A stretch of DNA of 12,707 nt from JABDGC01 sp964466595 (lineage in GTDB: Bacteria; Pseudomonadota; Gammaproteobacteria; DSM-16500): assembly GCA_964466595.1 (NCBI GenBank), contig CAYXNR010000058.1, forward strand, positions 1 to 12,707, written 5' to 3'. Of the stretch, positions 5,387 to 12,663 are shown in pieces (the first letter of the stretch is position 1; every line of letters begins with the position of its first letter). The position numbers and the translations under genes were made by a program. The notes beneath the pieces are model-generated. The model was not told where the DNA came from. It was given only the letters and a program-made list of their open reading frames with translations, and searched no databases.

Positions 5387-7201
5387 ATGCCAAACAAAAC
5401 GACGGTAGCTTTACCTTTGATTCAGCCCCAGCGAGCTCTTTCTTTTTTGGAAAAAAATAATTTCAGTGGCTTTCTGGATGAAATTGCTTTATTGGGTGAA
5501 TGGCTACAAAATTATCACAAACTTTCTCACTACAAGGGGAATGATGCGCGTCTTGCCACACTACTGAAGCAAACTCCACAGCTTAATATTCCCTCTCTCA
5601 CGACTCAACAAGCGCTTTCTTTCAAAACGCTAGCTCATGCCTGGCAGGATACTCCGGTTCCTCAAGTACAGAAGAATTTAAAAGCAAAGGCTCCGCTACG
5701 GAAAGATATCCGCCATCGTCTCAAATTAGGAATGGAAGCTTTCAAACTACTCTGTGTTGGTGGTGAGTTAGAAGAAAATACGAGCTCCCTACAGCAAACA
5801 GTTGATCGACGGTCGCCTGCAGAAGAAAGTACAAGCTCCTTGAATTTGCAACGAGTCGATCAAATCTCTGAGGTAGAAGAGAAACAGTTTAGGAAATTAG
5901 ATGCGGCTGCACAAAAAGCAATTCGTAATTATAAAACGTGGCGACAAAAAATAAAACGTGTCGTCGAATATACACTTGCAGCACTGACTGCTTTTGCCTA
6001 TGGCACAGTAGAGATGGTCGCCACCATGCTGGGTTTTTTTGCTGCTGCGGGAATAGTGTGGACCAATCCCTGGCTTGCCCTGCTTGGCGTTTTATTGCTC
6101 GCAGGAGCAATCATTTTTCCTATACCTTCTACCTGGACTAACTGGAAAATTTTTTCTACTTATCTGCCGGCTTTTTTTGACAAGATCGGTGATGAATATC
6201 AAGAAATTAACTCTCCGAAAAAAAAAGCGCTCTTTTGGCTTCTTTCAATTTTTGCCTTTGCTACAGGAATTGCAGCCGGCGGACTGGCCTATACAGCAAC
6301 TATTGCTTTGCCTGCGATGATGGGGCTTGGGACTATTAGCCTGATCTTTCCTCCCCTCGGTCTTATCTTAGCTGCTGCCATCACCCTTACTCAAACCTTC
6401 ACACTGCTGCGCAATTTTGCAGGTATACTACGCAAGAAAGATTCTTGGCAAGCACTGAAAGAACCTTTTTTGGAAGTAAAACGATTTCTGAATGAGAACC
6501 AAGCAAGCTGGGGAAGACGTCTTATTATTTGGAGCATGGTGCTAGGTTTAGCACTGATAGCTTTGGTTGGTTTAGCGATGAGTTGTTTTACCTCGACGAG
6601 GGCTGTTGGCAAACTCTTCATCGATCAATTTCACACTGCCCCGCAAAAAGCTTTAATTTGCGGGATTGTCATCTCTGCTGTGTGTTCTTTCTTTAGTCGC
6701 ATCTATTTAACCTTAAGTAGTACGCTCGCTTCTGCGATCGACTTCAGTAAGCGACTTTTTAAAGGTGAACCCAGTGCGACCACTCGAGAACCTCATCCTA
6801 TACCGCTTAAGAAAATAATGGCTATTTTGATTGATAGTGTCTTAGCGGGGCTTTTTTATGCTTGGAGTATGATCTCTTTATGCAAAAAAACGCCTGCAGA
6901 CTTGCAACAGGATATTGATCTTCATCTCGGTGGCATGTCAGCCAGTTCAACAACTGCTTTGGCGACTGTCGCCGGCCTCACCTCTTTCGTACGGAACAGT
7001 GCTGTCAGTTTCGATCATGCTGCTAAACCTGAAAATATTGAGGAGGAAGCACGCCAACAGTATGCTGCCGAGCGGGTTAAAAAGAATATTGATTTTTATC
7101 GCCACTACAACAATCGGCATCTTTTTAGTCCCTCAAGCGCTTCTAATATGAGACATTCTGATGTGGGACGTCCTGGGAAACACAGTTATCCTGGACAATA
7201 G
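5387..7201 (+). CDS. Polytopic membrane protein of unknown function
   Basis: I do not recognise this protein. From ATG 5387 it has 604 aa. The frame stays open upstream to GTG 5288 (637 aa), but neither start has a visible Shine-Dalgarno sequence; residue numbers here count from 5288. Residues 34-225 are soluble and helical, including a degenerate 17-residue repeat (EENTSSL / EESTSSL, about 162-195). Hydrophobic segments lie at about 226-256, 261-280, 313-336, 338-370, 411-433, 455-475 and 510-531, giving seven or eight membrane passes. The C-terminal 70 residues are soluble (EEEARQQYAAERVKKN). No transporter or enzyme signature is apparent. In a Legionellales-like genome it could be an inner-membrane protein or a multi-pass effector; I cannot choose. 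The last residues (HSYPGQ) and the stop are encoded by the tandem repeats that begin at about 7180, so the original 3' end may have been lost. Confidence 0.8.
   Translation: MPNKTTVALPLIQPQRALSFLEKNNFSGFLDEIALLGEWLQNYHKLSHYKGNDARLATLLKQTPQLNIPSLTTQQALSFKTLAHAWQDTPVPQVQKNLKAKAPLRKDIRHRLKLGMEAFKLLCVGGELEENTSSLQQTVDRRSPAEESTSSLNLQRVDQISEVEEKQFRKLDAAAQKAIRNYKTWRQKIKRVVEYTLAALTAFAYGTVEMVATMLGFFAAAGIVWTNPWLALLGVLLLAGAIIFPIPSTWTNWKIFSTYLPAFFDKIGDEYQEINSPKKKALFWLLSIFAFATGIAAGGLAYTATIALPAMMGLGTISLIFPPLGLILAAAITLTQTFTLLRNFAGILRKKDSWQALKEPFLEVKRFLNENQASWGRRLIIWSMVLGLALIALVGLAMSCFTSTRAVGKLFIDQFHTAPQKALICGIVISAVCSFFSRIYLTLSSTLASAIDFSKRLFKGEPSATTREPHPIPLKKIMAILIDSVLAGLFYAWSMISLCKKTPADLQQDIDLHLGGMSASSTTALATVAGLTSFVRNSAVSFDHAAKPENIEEEARQQYAAERVKKNIDFYRHYNNRHLFSPSSASNMRHSDVGRPGKHSYPGQ
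5771..5872 (+). repeat. Degenerate 51-bp tandem repeat inside the membrane-protein gene
   Basis: Units 5771-5821 and 5822-5872 begin with nearly the same bases (GAAGAAA-TAC-AGCTCC) and encode EENTSSL... and EESTSSL.... The second half of the unit has diverged. It is in frame and similar in size to the 54-bp duplication in the 360-2234 gene. Confidence 0.55.
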
Positions 7202-7238
7202 TGTCATCCTGGACAACAGTGTCATCCTGAACAACAGC
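7183..7238 (+). repeat. Left tandem array, 18-bp units with GTCATCCTG core
   Basis: Three consecutive 18-bp units follow the pattern GTCATCCTGGACAACA, with few differences: TTATCCTGGACAATA, then GTCATCCTGGACAACA, then GTCATCCTGAACAACA. They lead into the left arm of the palindrome at 7239, which starts with the same core. The first unit supplies the stop codon of the upstream gene. Confidence 0.8.
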
Positions 7239-7307
7239 GTCATCCTGAACGAAGTGAAGGATCTCAGTACTTTTCAGCGAGAGATCCTTCGCTTCGCTCA
7301 GGATGAC
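7239..7307. repeat. Dispersed palindromic repeat, 27-bp arms
   Basis: Arms 7239-7265 and 7281-7307 are reverse complements with two mismatches in 27 bp, around a 15-nt loop. The arm core GAACGAAGTGAAGGATCTC, translated on the minus strand as HPERSEGS, is familiar from dispersed repeats in many bacterial genomes. It could fold into a long hairpin in either strand and may end transcription from both sides. No T run follows. Confidence 0.85.
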
Positions 7308-7368
7308 AAATACATAGGATGACAAATACGTAGGATGACAAATACGTAGGATGACAAATGCGTAGGAT
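7300..7368 (+). repeat. Right tandem array, 16-bp units with AGGATGAC core
   Basis: Units AGGATGACAAATACRT repeat every 16 bp from 7300 up to the assembly gap at 7369. There are four full units plus a partial one, with A/G changes. The core is the reverse complement of that in the left array. No spacer sequence separates the units, so this is not a CRISPR array. Confidence 0.85.
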
Positions 7369-7468
7369 NNNNNNNNNNNNNNNNNNNNNNNNNNNNNNNN
7401 NNNNNNNNNNNNNNNNNNNNNNNNNNNNNNNNNNNNNNNNNNNNNNNNNNNNNNNNNNNNNNNNNNNN
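7369..7468. other. Assembly gap (100 N)
   Basis: Exactly 100 N fill the middle of the tandem array. This is the conventional placeholder for a gap of unknown size. The true number of repeat units and any inserted sequence are unknown. Confidence 0.98.
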
Positions 7469-7550
7469 GACAAATGCGTCAGCATGACAAATGCGTCAGC
7501 ATGACAAATGCGTCAGCATGACAAATGCGTCAGCATGACATGCGCGAGCA
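7469..7550 (+). repeat. Tandem array, 17-bp units, right of the gap
   Basis: Four identical 17-bp units (GACAAATGCGTCAGCAT) lie at 7469-7485, 7486-7502, 7503-7519 and 7520-7536, followed by a truncated, altered fifth. The unit differs from the 16-bp unit left of the gap by one added base and AGGAT changed to CAGCAT. The array stops just before the stop codon of the 7552-8112 gene. Confidence 0.9.
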
Positions 7551-7551
7551 C

Positions 7552-8112
7552 CTAAGCATTAATCAACTTTTCCATAGTCCCTAAGATTTTTTCAGCCTCT
7601 CTATCCACAAGACTCCACCAAATATCGGGATTGTGAGTGACAATAGCCTTGAAAGACAAAATCTCTTTGAATTGCACTACAGCCTCTTGCAGCTGTTTTG
7701 TCTTTTTTTTATTGAGCGCTTCTGTGAAAAGCAATAAGCCTTCTACATGACGCAGATGAAGAAGATAAAGATCTTTTATACAATGAAAAAGTGGCTGCTC
7801 ATGCCAGGCTTCTCTTTGAAAAGCTTCGCCGAGGGGTTGTGCTGATTGCTGCATCAGACTCTGCCAGATAAAAAATAATTCCTGCCAATAGATTACTTGA
7901 AAATCCACTAATTTTTCGGGCCTCATCAATAATTTCTTTAGCAAATTTTGATAATTCTGATGAAAAGAAAGAATTTGAAAAAGAGAGGAGGTTGGAATGC
8001 CTTCGTCCAAGAGTTTATCCAAAAAACGCTGGCTTTTTTCAGCCAGCTGAAAGCTGCTGTTTAACCATTCCCTTGTTTCGCTTTTCATTCTTTCTTTTTG
8101 CTGCTCTTCCAT
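7552..8112 (-). CDS. Stand-alone protein resembling the N-terminal domain of PHA synthase (PhaC_N-like)
   Basis: This 186-aa helical protein matches the order of motifs in the N-terminal region of polyhydroxyalkanoate synthases. RPEKLVDFQVIYWQELFFIWQ (64-84) corresponds to the PxxLxxxQxxxWxxYxxLWQ segment. EAWHEQPLFHCIKDLYLL (101-118) corresponds to the W-x-E-N-P-x-F-x-x-I-K-x-x-Y-L-L segment. A QFKEIL...THNPDIWW stretch (147-166) corresponds to the QFIDALxPxNFxxTNPE segment. The protein ends where the alpha/beta-hydrolase domain with its G-x-C-x-G nucleophile would begin, so it cannot polymerise by itself. It may be a PhaE-like partner or granule-associated protein, or a truncated synthase. 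ATG 8112 follows AAGGGAG (8119-8125). It lies 27 bp downstream of the OPT gene on the same strand, probably co-transcribed. The similarity is from memory of motifs, without alignment. Confidence 0.6.
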   Translation of the reverse strand: MEEQQKERMKSETREWLNSSFQLAEKSQRFLDKLLDEGIPTSSLFQILSFHQNYQNLLKKLLMRPEKLVDFQVIYWQELFFIWQSLMQQSAQPLGEAFQREAWHEQPLFHCIKDLYLLHLRHVEGLLLFTEALNKKKTKQLQEAVVQFKEILSFKAIVTHNPDIWWSLVDREAEKILGTMEKLINA

Positions 8113-8139
8113 TGCTCACTCCCTTTTCAATTAGGTTAT

Positions 8140-10182
8140 TCAGTTTTTTAAAACCACGCGATACATCCATATACAAAGACCCACTGTCGATGCTGCCCCT
8201 AAAAAATAAGCTAGATTTTGATAGCCGGCAGGCATAAGACGCAACGCATCAGAGCTTTCTTTTAAAGCAAAAGGAAGGGCTAGAATCACACCCATGAGCG
8301 AAGCACCGGCAACCAAACCGCAGGCCAAAAGCAAACCGCGGTGTTCACGGGCACCAAGCTGCTTTAGCTGTTGTGAAACCCTTGGATAAAGCTGATTGAG
8401 ACGGACTGAGACCAGAAAAGACAAGAGACCGCCAATGACAACAGGCGTCGAGCTCTCTAAGGGTAAATAAATACCTAAACCCACTGCGAGTACGGGTAAA
8501 CGCCGTCCACGTTTTTTTAAAAGTTCATCGATGACCACACAGATCGTAGCAAGGAGACAGCCGAGCACGATCATTTTCCATTCGAGTTGTTTTTCAAAAA
8601 CCCCTTTAGCCACTGCAGCCATCAAACCCGCTTGGGGCGCAGCCAGCATTTGCGCCGGATTCATATGGGGACGAGGGAAAACGCCGCCAATACCATAGGC
8701 GGTATAAAGTAATTGCAAAATAAGCGGTACGGCAAAAGAAGCCACGATCACGCCCAAAAGCAACATGAGCTGTTGTTTCCAGGGCGTTGCACCGACAAGC
8801 TGTCCGACTTTTAGGTCTTGCATCGTATCATTAGAGATAGAAAGCGAAGCACCGATGATCACCATCGAGCCAATGCTAACAACTGAACCAAGCAAGGCCT
8901 TGCCGCCGACATGGGCCAGGCCTACTTGTGAATTAAACAGTGCTAACAAAATAAGCGCAAATACTAATAAAGCACAGACCAGCATGCCAGAAACGGGGCT
9001 ATTGGTTGAGCCAATAAGTCCTGCGAAATAAGCCATGATCGAACAGAAAATAAAACCACCGCCAATAATATAAATTACACTGAAACCAGAAATAAAATAG
9101 CGAAATCCTAAAGACAAACCAAGCTGATGAGGAATAATACAGTTCGCCACAAAGAAAAAAAGAGGCAGAATAAGCAAAATAAGCGCACCGAGTACCCAAT
9201 GGATCGGAAGGTCACGTTCTGTGCGTGGGATCTCCTCCGCTTTGCCAGACAATTTCATCTGCTTCAAAGAAACAAAAGAAGCAAGTAAGCTATTCATGAC
9301 GGGCTTAATCAAGGTACAAAGCGTCCACAAACCGCCAATCAACATGCAGCCCACGCCAATATAGCGAATATGCGCTTTCCAGATGAAGGAGGCCGAAGCT
9401 GTGGCACTCATATCAAGAGGCAAACCCTCAAGCCAGCTTAAACTGGGTACGCCGATCAGCCAACCGAATATGATGCCAAGCAAAACACTCAGAGCCACAT
9501 TGATTCCGATAATATAGCCCGCCGCAATCAAGGCTGGCGAAAAACCGAAACCCAAACCGACAATGATTTTTTTCCACCGAAACCAGAGAGGTAGACTATC
9601 TGAAAAAATTTGAAATCCGGTTTGGAATAAAGTAATTAAACCACCAATTATCCCGCCGATAAAAATGGAACGCAGGTCTTTTGTTTCCCGATTGACGCTC
9701 GCTTTTAAAACATTACCAATAGCTAGACCTTCTGGATAAGTGAGGGTTTGATCTCGTAATAAAGCTCGCCGTAAAGGAATGGAAAACAGTACGCCAATCA
9801 CACCGCCTAATAAGCCCGTTAACACGGTTAACCAATAGGGAAACCCCTCCCACACCCCTTGAATAATTAAAGCCGGCAAAATAAAAGCAATGCCGGCAGT
9901 GAGTGCTTCTCCCACTGAAGCCATGGTTTGCACCATGGTGTTTTCTAAGATATTTGAATTTCGAAAGAAGCGTAAAATACCCATCGAGATGACAGCCGCC
10001 GGTATAGAAGCAGAAACGGTGGTGCCCACTTTAAGACCGAGGTAGGCATTGGCTGCAGCGAGAATGATCGTTAAAATAGTCCCGAGAATAATGACTCGCG
10101 GTGTAATTTCTGGTAAAGCTTGGTTTGCGGGAATCATCGGAGAATCTACCGCTGCGTGTTCTCCCTGATGCTTTTCTTTCAT
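8140..10182 (-). CDS. OPT-family oligopeptide transporter
   Basis: This 680-aa integral membrane protein has some 15 hydrophobic segments, the size and topology of the oligopeptide transporter (OPT/YSL) family. Family motifs are clear: NAYLGLKVGTTVSASIP (45-61), ENTMVQTMASVGEAL (80-94), LTYPEG (147-152), NDTMQDLKVGQLVGATP around 450-470, and later AAPQAGLMAAVAKGVFE. The family moves oligopeptides, or metal-chelator complexes in YSL members, across the inner membrane using the proton gradient. Which substrate applies here cannot be read from the sequence. In amino-acid-dependent intracellular bacteria, peptide uptake is the reasonable guess. ATG 10182 has GGAGG four bases upstream. The gene is divergent from uvrD and leads the probable two-gene operon ending at 7552. 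Confidence 0.93.
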   Translation of the reverse strand: MKEKHQGEHAAVDSPMIPANQALPEITPRVIILGTILTIILAAANAYLGLKVGTTVSASIPAAVISMGILRFFRNSNILENTMVQTMASVGEALTAGIAFILPALIIQGVWEGFPYWLTVLTGLLGGVIGVLFSIPLRRALLRDQTLTYPEGLAIGNVLKASVNRETKDLRSIFIGGIIGGLITLFQTGFQIFSDSLPLWFRWKKIIVGLGFGFSPALIAAGYIIGINVALSVLLGIIFGWLIGVPSLSWLEGLPLDMSATASASFIWKAHIRYIGVGCMLIGGLWTLCTLIKPVMNSLLASFVSLKQMKLSGKAEEIPRTERDLPIHWVLGALILLILPLFFFVANCIIPHQLGLSLGFRYFISGFSVIYIIGGGFIFCSIMAYFAGLIGSTNSPVSGMLVCALLVFALILLALFNSQVGLAHVGGKALLGSVVSIGSMVIIGASLSISNDTMQDLKVGQLVGATPWKQQLMLLLGVIVASFAVPLILQLLYTAYGIGGVFPRPHMNPAQMLAAPQAGLMAAVAKGVFEKQLEWKMIVLGCLLATICVVIDELLKKRGRRLPVLAVGLGIYLPLESSTPVVIGGLLSFLVSVRLNQLYPRVSQQLKQLGAREHRGLLLACGLVAGASLMGVILALPFALKESSDALRLMPAGYQNLAYFLGAASTVGLCIWMYRVVLKN

Positions 10183-10237
10183 GACCCCTCCATTTGTAAA
10201 AAATTAGACAGCAATCCTGATAACGCGTGGGGGATAA

Positions 10238-10266
10238 ATTATGACATGCAGATGAGAGTCTGTCAT
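10238..10266 (-). promoter_or_regulatory. Promoter of the OPT gene with overlapping dyad
   Basis: On the minus strand, ATGACA (plus 10261-10266, five of six to the -35) and CATAAT (plus 10238-10243, five of six to the -10) are 17 bp apart. The leader would be about 48 nt. The half-sites ATGACA (10241-10246) and TGTCAT (10261-10266) form a dyad covering the promoter and could be an operator; six-base arms are short enough to be chance. Confidence 0.55.
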
Positions 10267-10304
10267 CCTAGTAGCCAAGGTGAATTAGTAATCCAAACCA
10301 AACT

Positions 10305-10332
10305 TTGCATTCCCTGCCAGTTCCGCTACAAT
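10305..10332 (+). promoter_or_regulatory. Candidate uvrD promoter, near-leaderless
   Basis: TTGCAT (10305-10310) and TACAAT (10327-10332, five of six to the -10) are 16 bp apart. Transcription would begin near 10339, two bases before ATG 10341. No Shine-Dalgarno sequence precedes that ATG, which fits a leaderless transcript. No LexA-type box is visible. Confidence 0.4.
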
Positions 10333-10340
10333 CCCTCGCT

Positions 10341-12500
10341 ATGATAACCCCCACAATTCTTCTTTCACTGAACGATGCGCAGCGCGAAGCTGTTACTGCA
10401 CCGCTTTCGCATCAATTGGTCCTGGCCGGTGCCGGCAGTGGTAAAACTCGGGTTCTCACTTATCGTATCGCTTGGCTCGTTCATCATGAAAAAATTTTAC
10501 CGTCTCAGATTTTAGCTGTTACCTTTACGAATAAGGCTGCTAGTGAAATGCGCCACCGTATTGAAACCTTATTAGGAGGCTCTACAAAATCCTTATGGGT
10601 GGGTACTTTTCATAATCTCAGTCACCGCTTACTGCGTTTGCATTGGCGTGAAGCCGGCTTAATAGAACATTTTCAAATCATCGACGCAGATGATCAATAT
10701 CGCTTACTACGGCGTCTTATTGCGGCACTTAATTTGGATGAAGAAAAATTTCCTCCCAAAGAAGCCCTGTGGTTTATCAATAGCCAAAAAGAAGCTGGGC
10801 TAGCAGCAAACCAGGTTTCTACACAGGGCAATCCTTTTCAGCAAAAATGGCTTTCGATTTATGCTGCCTATGAAGAAGCTTGTCAACGCGCCGGCCTCGT
10901 TGATTTTGCCGATTTACTGCTTAAGGTACAATTGTTGTGGCAAAAACACCCGGAACTATTGGCACATTATCAAAATCGCTTTCGCTATATTTTAGTCGAT
11001 GAATTCCAAGACACCAATGCGCTACAATATAATTGGGTACGTCAACTCGCTGGTCAGCATAATTTTATCACTATTGTTGGTGATGATGATCAATCAATCT
11101 ATGGTTGGCGTGGCGCACAGGTTAAAAATTTAGAACGCTTTCGTCAGGATTTTTCTCCCGTCCATTTGGTGCGCTTGGAACAAAACTATCGTTCAACTGG
11201 CACCATACTGAAGGCAGCGAATGCCCTGATTGCCAACAATCCCAGCCGCTTTGGTAAAAATCTCTGGACTGCTCAAGGAGAGGGCGACAAAATCACGCTC
11301 TATGCGGCCTTCAATGAATTTGATGAAGCGCATTATCTTAGTAACTGTATACGAGAACAAAAAGAGAAGGGTCTTGCCTATCGTGAAATGGCTGTTCTCT
11401 ATCGCTCCAATGCCCAATCCCGTGTTTTGGAAGAAACTTTTATTCACTATGGTCTGCCTTATCGAATCTATGGCGGCCTGCGTTTCTTCGAGCGGGCAGA
11501 AATCAAAGATATGCTTGCTTATCTGCGTTTAATTACCAATAGCAATGATGATAGTGCTCTTGAACGCATTATCAATCTACCAACCCGTGGTATTGGTGAA
11601 AGCACGCAAGCGCTGATACGTGAACAGGCCAGAAAGAGCGGTCTGTCTTCTTGGCAAGCGGCTGAATACTTGCTTGCTGAAAAAGGTCTGCCTGCGCGTG
11701 CGGCTTCGGGTGTTAATCATTTCCTGGAAATAATTAAAACACTGCGGTTTGATGTGCAAAATCTGTCTCTTCACGAATTAGTACAGCATGTTGTTTACAA
11801 CAGTGGTTTAATTGATCATTACCGCAAAGAAAAAGGCGAGAAAGGCATCTCTCGCATCGAAAACTTAGAAGAATTGATCAATGCTGCGAAGGAATTTGAA
11901 AACGAATTCCATCCAGAAGATCTCTCACTTTCACCCCTATCAGCCTTTCTCTCCTACTCGGCCCTCGAAGCTGGAGAAGGCCAGGCCTCTTCATCCGAAG
12001 ATGGTGTACAACTCATGACCTTGCATTCTGCTAAAGGTTTGGAATTTTCCTTGGTTTTTCTAGCCGGCTGTGAGGAAGGTTTGTTTCCTCATTATCTTTC
12101 TCAAGAAAATCCAGAAAAATTAGAAGAAGAACGCCGTCTATGTTATGTGGGTCTGACTCGTGCGATGCAAAAATTATATCTTTCTTATGCCGAGTCTCGA
12201 CAACTCTACGGTAAAAACACCCATAATCGACCCTCACGTTTTCTACAGGAAATTCCTGCTGAATTAATTGAAGACGTTCGCATTAAAACGAAGGTTACCC
12301 TGCCTGAATCTCTGCTTGTAAAAAAAGCAGCGACAATCAGTACTGACTTAAGAATCGGCCAGCAAGTCCTTCATCCTCAGTTTGGAGAAGGGATTATTTT
12401 ACAGCAGGAAGGGCAGGGGGATAGGGCACGCTTGCAAATTCGTTTTGCTCGGGTAGGAGTGAAGTGGTTGATAGCGAGTTATGTGAATGTAAATACTTGA
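10341..12500 (+). CDS. uvrD: DNA helicase II, UvrD (superfamily 1A)
   Basis: This 719-aa ATP-dependent 3'-5' helicase acts in nucleotide excision repair and mismatch repair. All SF1A motifs are present: Walker A AGAGSGKT (29-36), Ia TFTNKAASEM, II VDEFQDT (about 219-225), III GDDDQSIYGWRGA, IV LEQNYRS, V TLHSAKGLEF and VI VGLTRAMQ (about 602-609). The C-terminal 45 residues (VLHPQFGEGII...GVKWLIASYV) are the Tudor-like domain used to contact RNA polymerase in E. coli UvrD. The length equals E. coli UvrD within one residue, and motif positions coincide. I place the start at ATG 10341. The frame extends to TTG 10305, but those 12 residues have no family counterpart and the TTG overlaps the likely -35. 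Confidence 0.96.
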   Translation: MITPTILLSLNDAQREAVTAPLSHQLVLAGAGSGKTRVLTYRIAWLVHHEKILPSQILAVTFTNKAASEMRHRIETLLGGSTKSLWVGTFHNLSHRLLRLHWREAGLIEHFQIIDADDQYRLLRRLIAALNLDEEKFPPKEALWFINSQKEAGLAANQVSTQGNPFQQKWLSIYAAYEEACQRAGLVDFADLLLKVQLLWQKHPELLAHYQNRFRYILVDEFQDTNALQYNWVRQLAGQHNFITIVGDDDQSIYGWRGAQVKNLERFRQDFSPVHLVRLEQNYRSTGTILKAANALIANNPSRFGKNLWTAQGEGDKITLYAAFNEFDEAHYLSNCIREQKEKGLAYREMAVLYRSNAQSRVLEETFIHYGLPYRIYGGLRFFERAEIKDMLAYLRLITNSNDDSALERIINLPTRGIGESTQALIREQARKSGLSSWQAAEYLLAEKGLPARAASGVNHFLEIIKTLRFDVQNLSLHELVQHVVYNSGLIDHYRKEKGEKGISRIENLEELINAAKEFENEFHPEDLSLSPLSAFLSYSALEAGEGQASSSEDGVQLMTLHSAKGLEFSLVFLAGCEEGLFPHYLSQENPEKLEEERRLCYVGLTRAMQKLYLSYAESRQLYGKNTHNRPSRFLQEIPAELIEDVRIKTKVTLPESLLVKKAATISTDLRIGQQVLHPQFGEGIILQQEGQGDRARLQIRFARVGVKWLIASYVNVNT

Positions 12501-12504
12501 ATAT

Positions 12505-12576
12505 AAGTAATTTACTTCATCACGCGTATTTGAATTATATTCAATTTAACCTAGTTTATCTAATTTTATTAAACTA
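12505..12576. repeat. AT-rich small palindromes after uvrD
   Basis: Three perfect short palindromes follow the uvrD stop. They are AAGTAA-T-TTACTT (12505-12517), TTGAAT-TAT-ATTCAA (12530-12544) and TAGTTTA...TAAACTA (12552-12558 / 12570-12576). None has a GC-rich stem with a T run, so a classical intrinsic terminator for uvrD is not evident; the last one is the best candidate. Confidence 0.45.
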
Positions 12577-12631
12577 AGTATATTTTGTTATAAACGCAAA
12601 TGATGAAAAATTGCAATCTTAGATTACGTAG

Positions 12632-12663
12632 GGTGGATTAGGCGCTTTTTGCCGTAATCCACC
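12632..12663. repeat. Dispersed hairpin repeat (GGTGGATTA...TAATCCACC)
   Basis: GGTGGATTA (12632-12640) and TAATCCACC (12655-12663) are exact inverted repeats. GGC/GCC extends the stem with one bulged G, around a GCTTTTT loop. GGTGGATTA/TAATCCACC hairpins with a CG-containing loop are familiar as dispersed repeats in gammaproteobacteria. The remaining bases up to 12707 show no gene. Confidence 0.75.

Noticed and set aside
7143..7485. Minus-strand ORFs through the repeat array and gap
   Set aside because: They translate repeat DNA (HPERSEGS, VVQDD) and N bases; these are not genes.
7300..7550. Possible CRISPR array
   Set aside because: Units of 16-18 bp abut with no unique spacers, and no cas gene is present.
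10305..10340. Upstream TTG start for uvrD
   Set aside because: The extra 12 residues have no counterpart in UvrD, and the TTG coincides with the likely -35 box.
10183..10340. LexA/SOS box upstream of uvrD
   Set aside because: No CTGT-N8-ACAG-like sequence is found in the OPT-uvrD intergenic region.
12632..12663. Intrinsic terminator at the end of the window
   Set aside because: The stem is not followed by a T run on either strand. It fits a dispersed hairpin repeat better.
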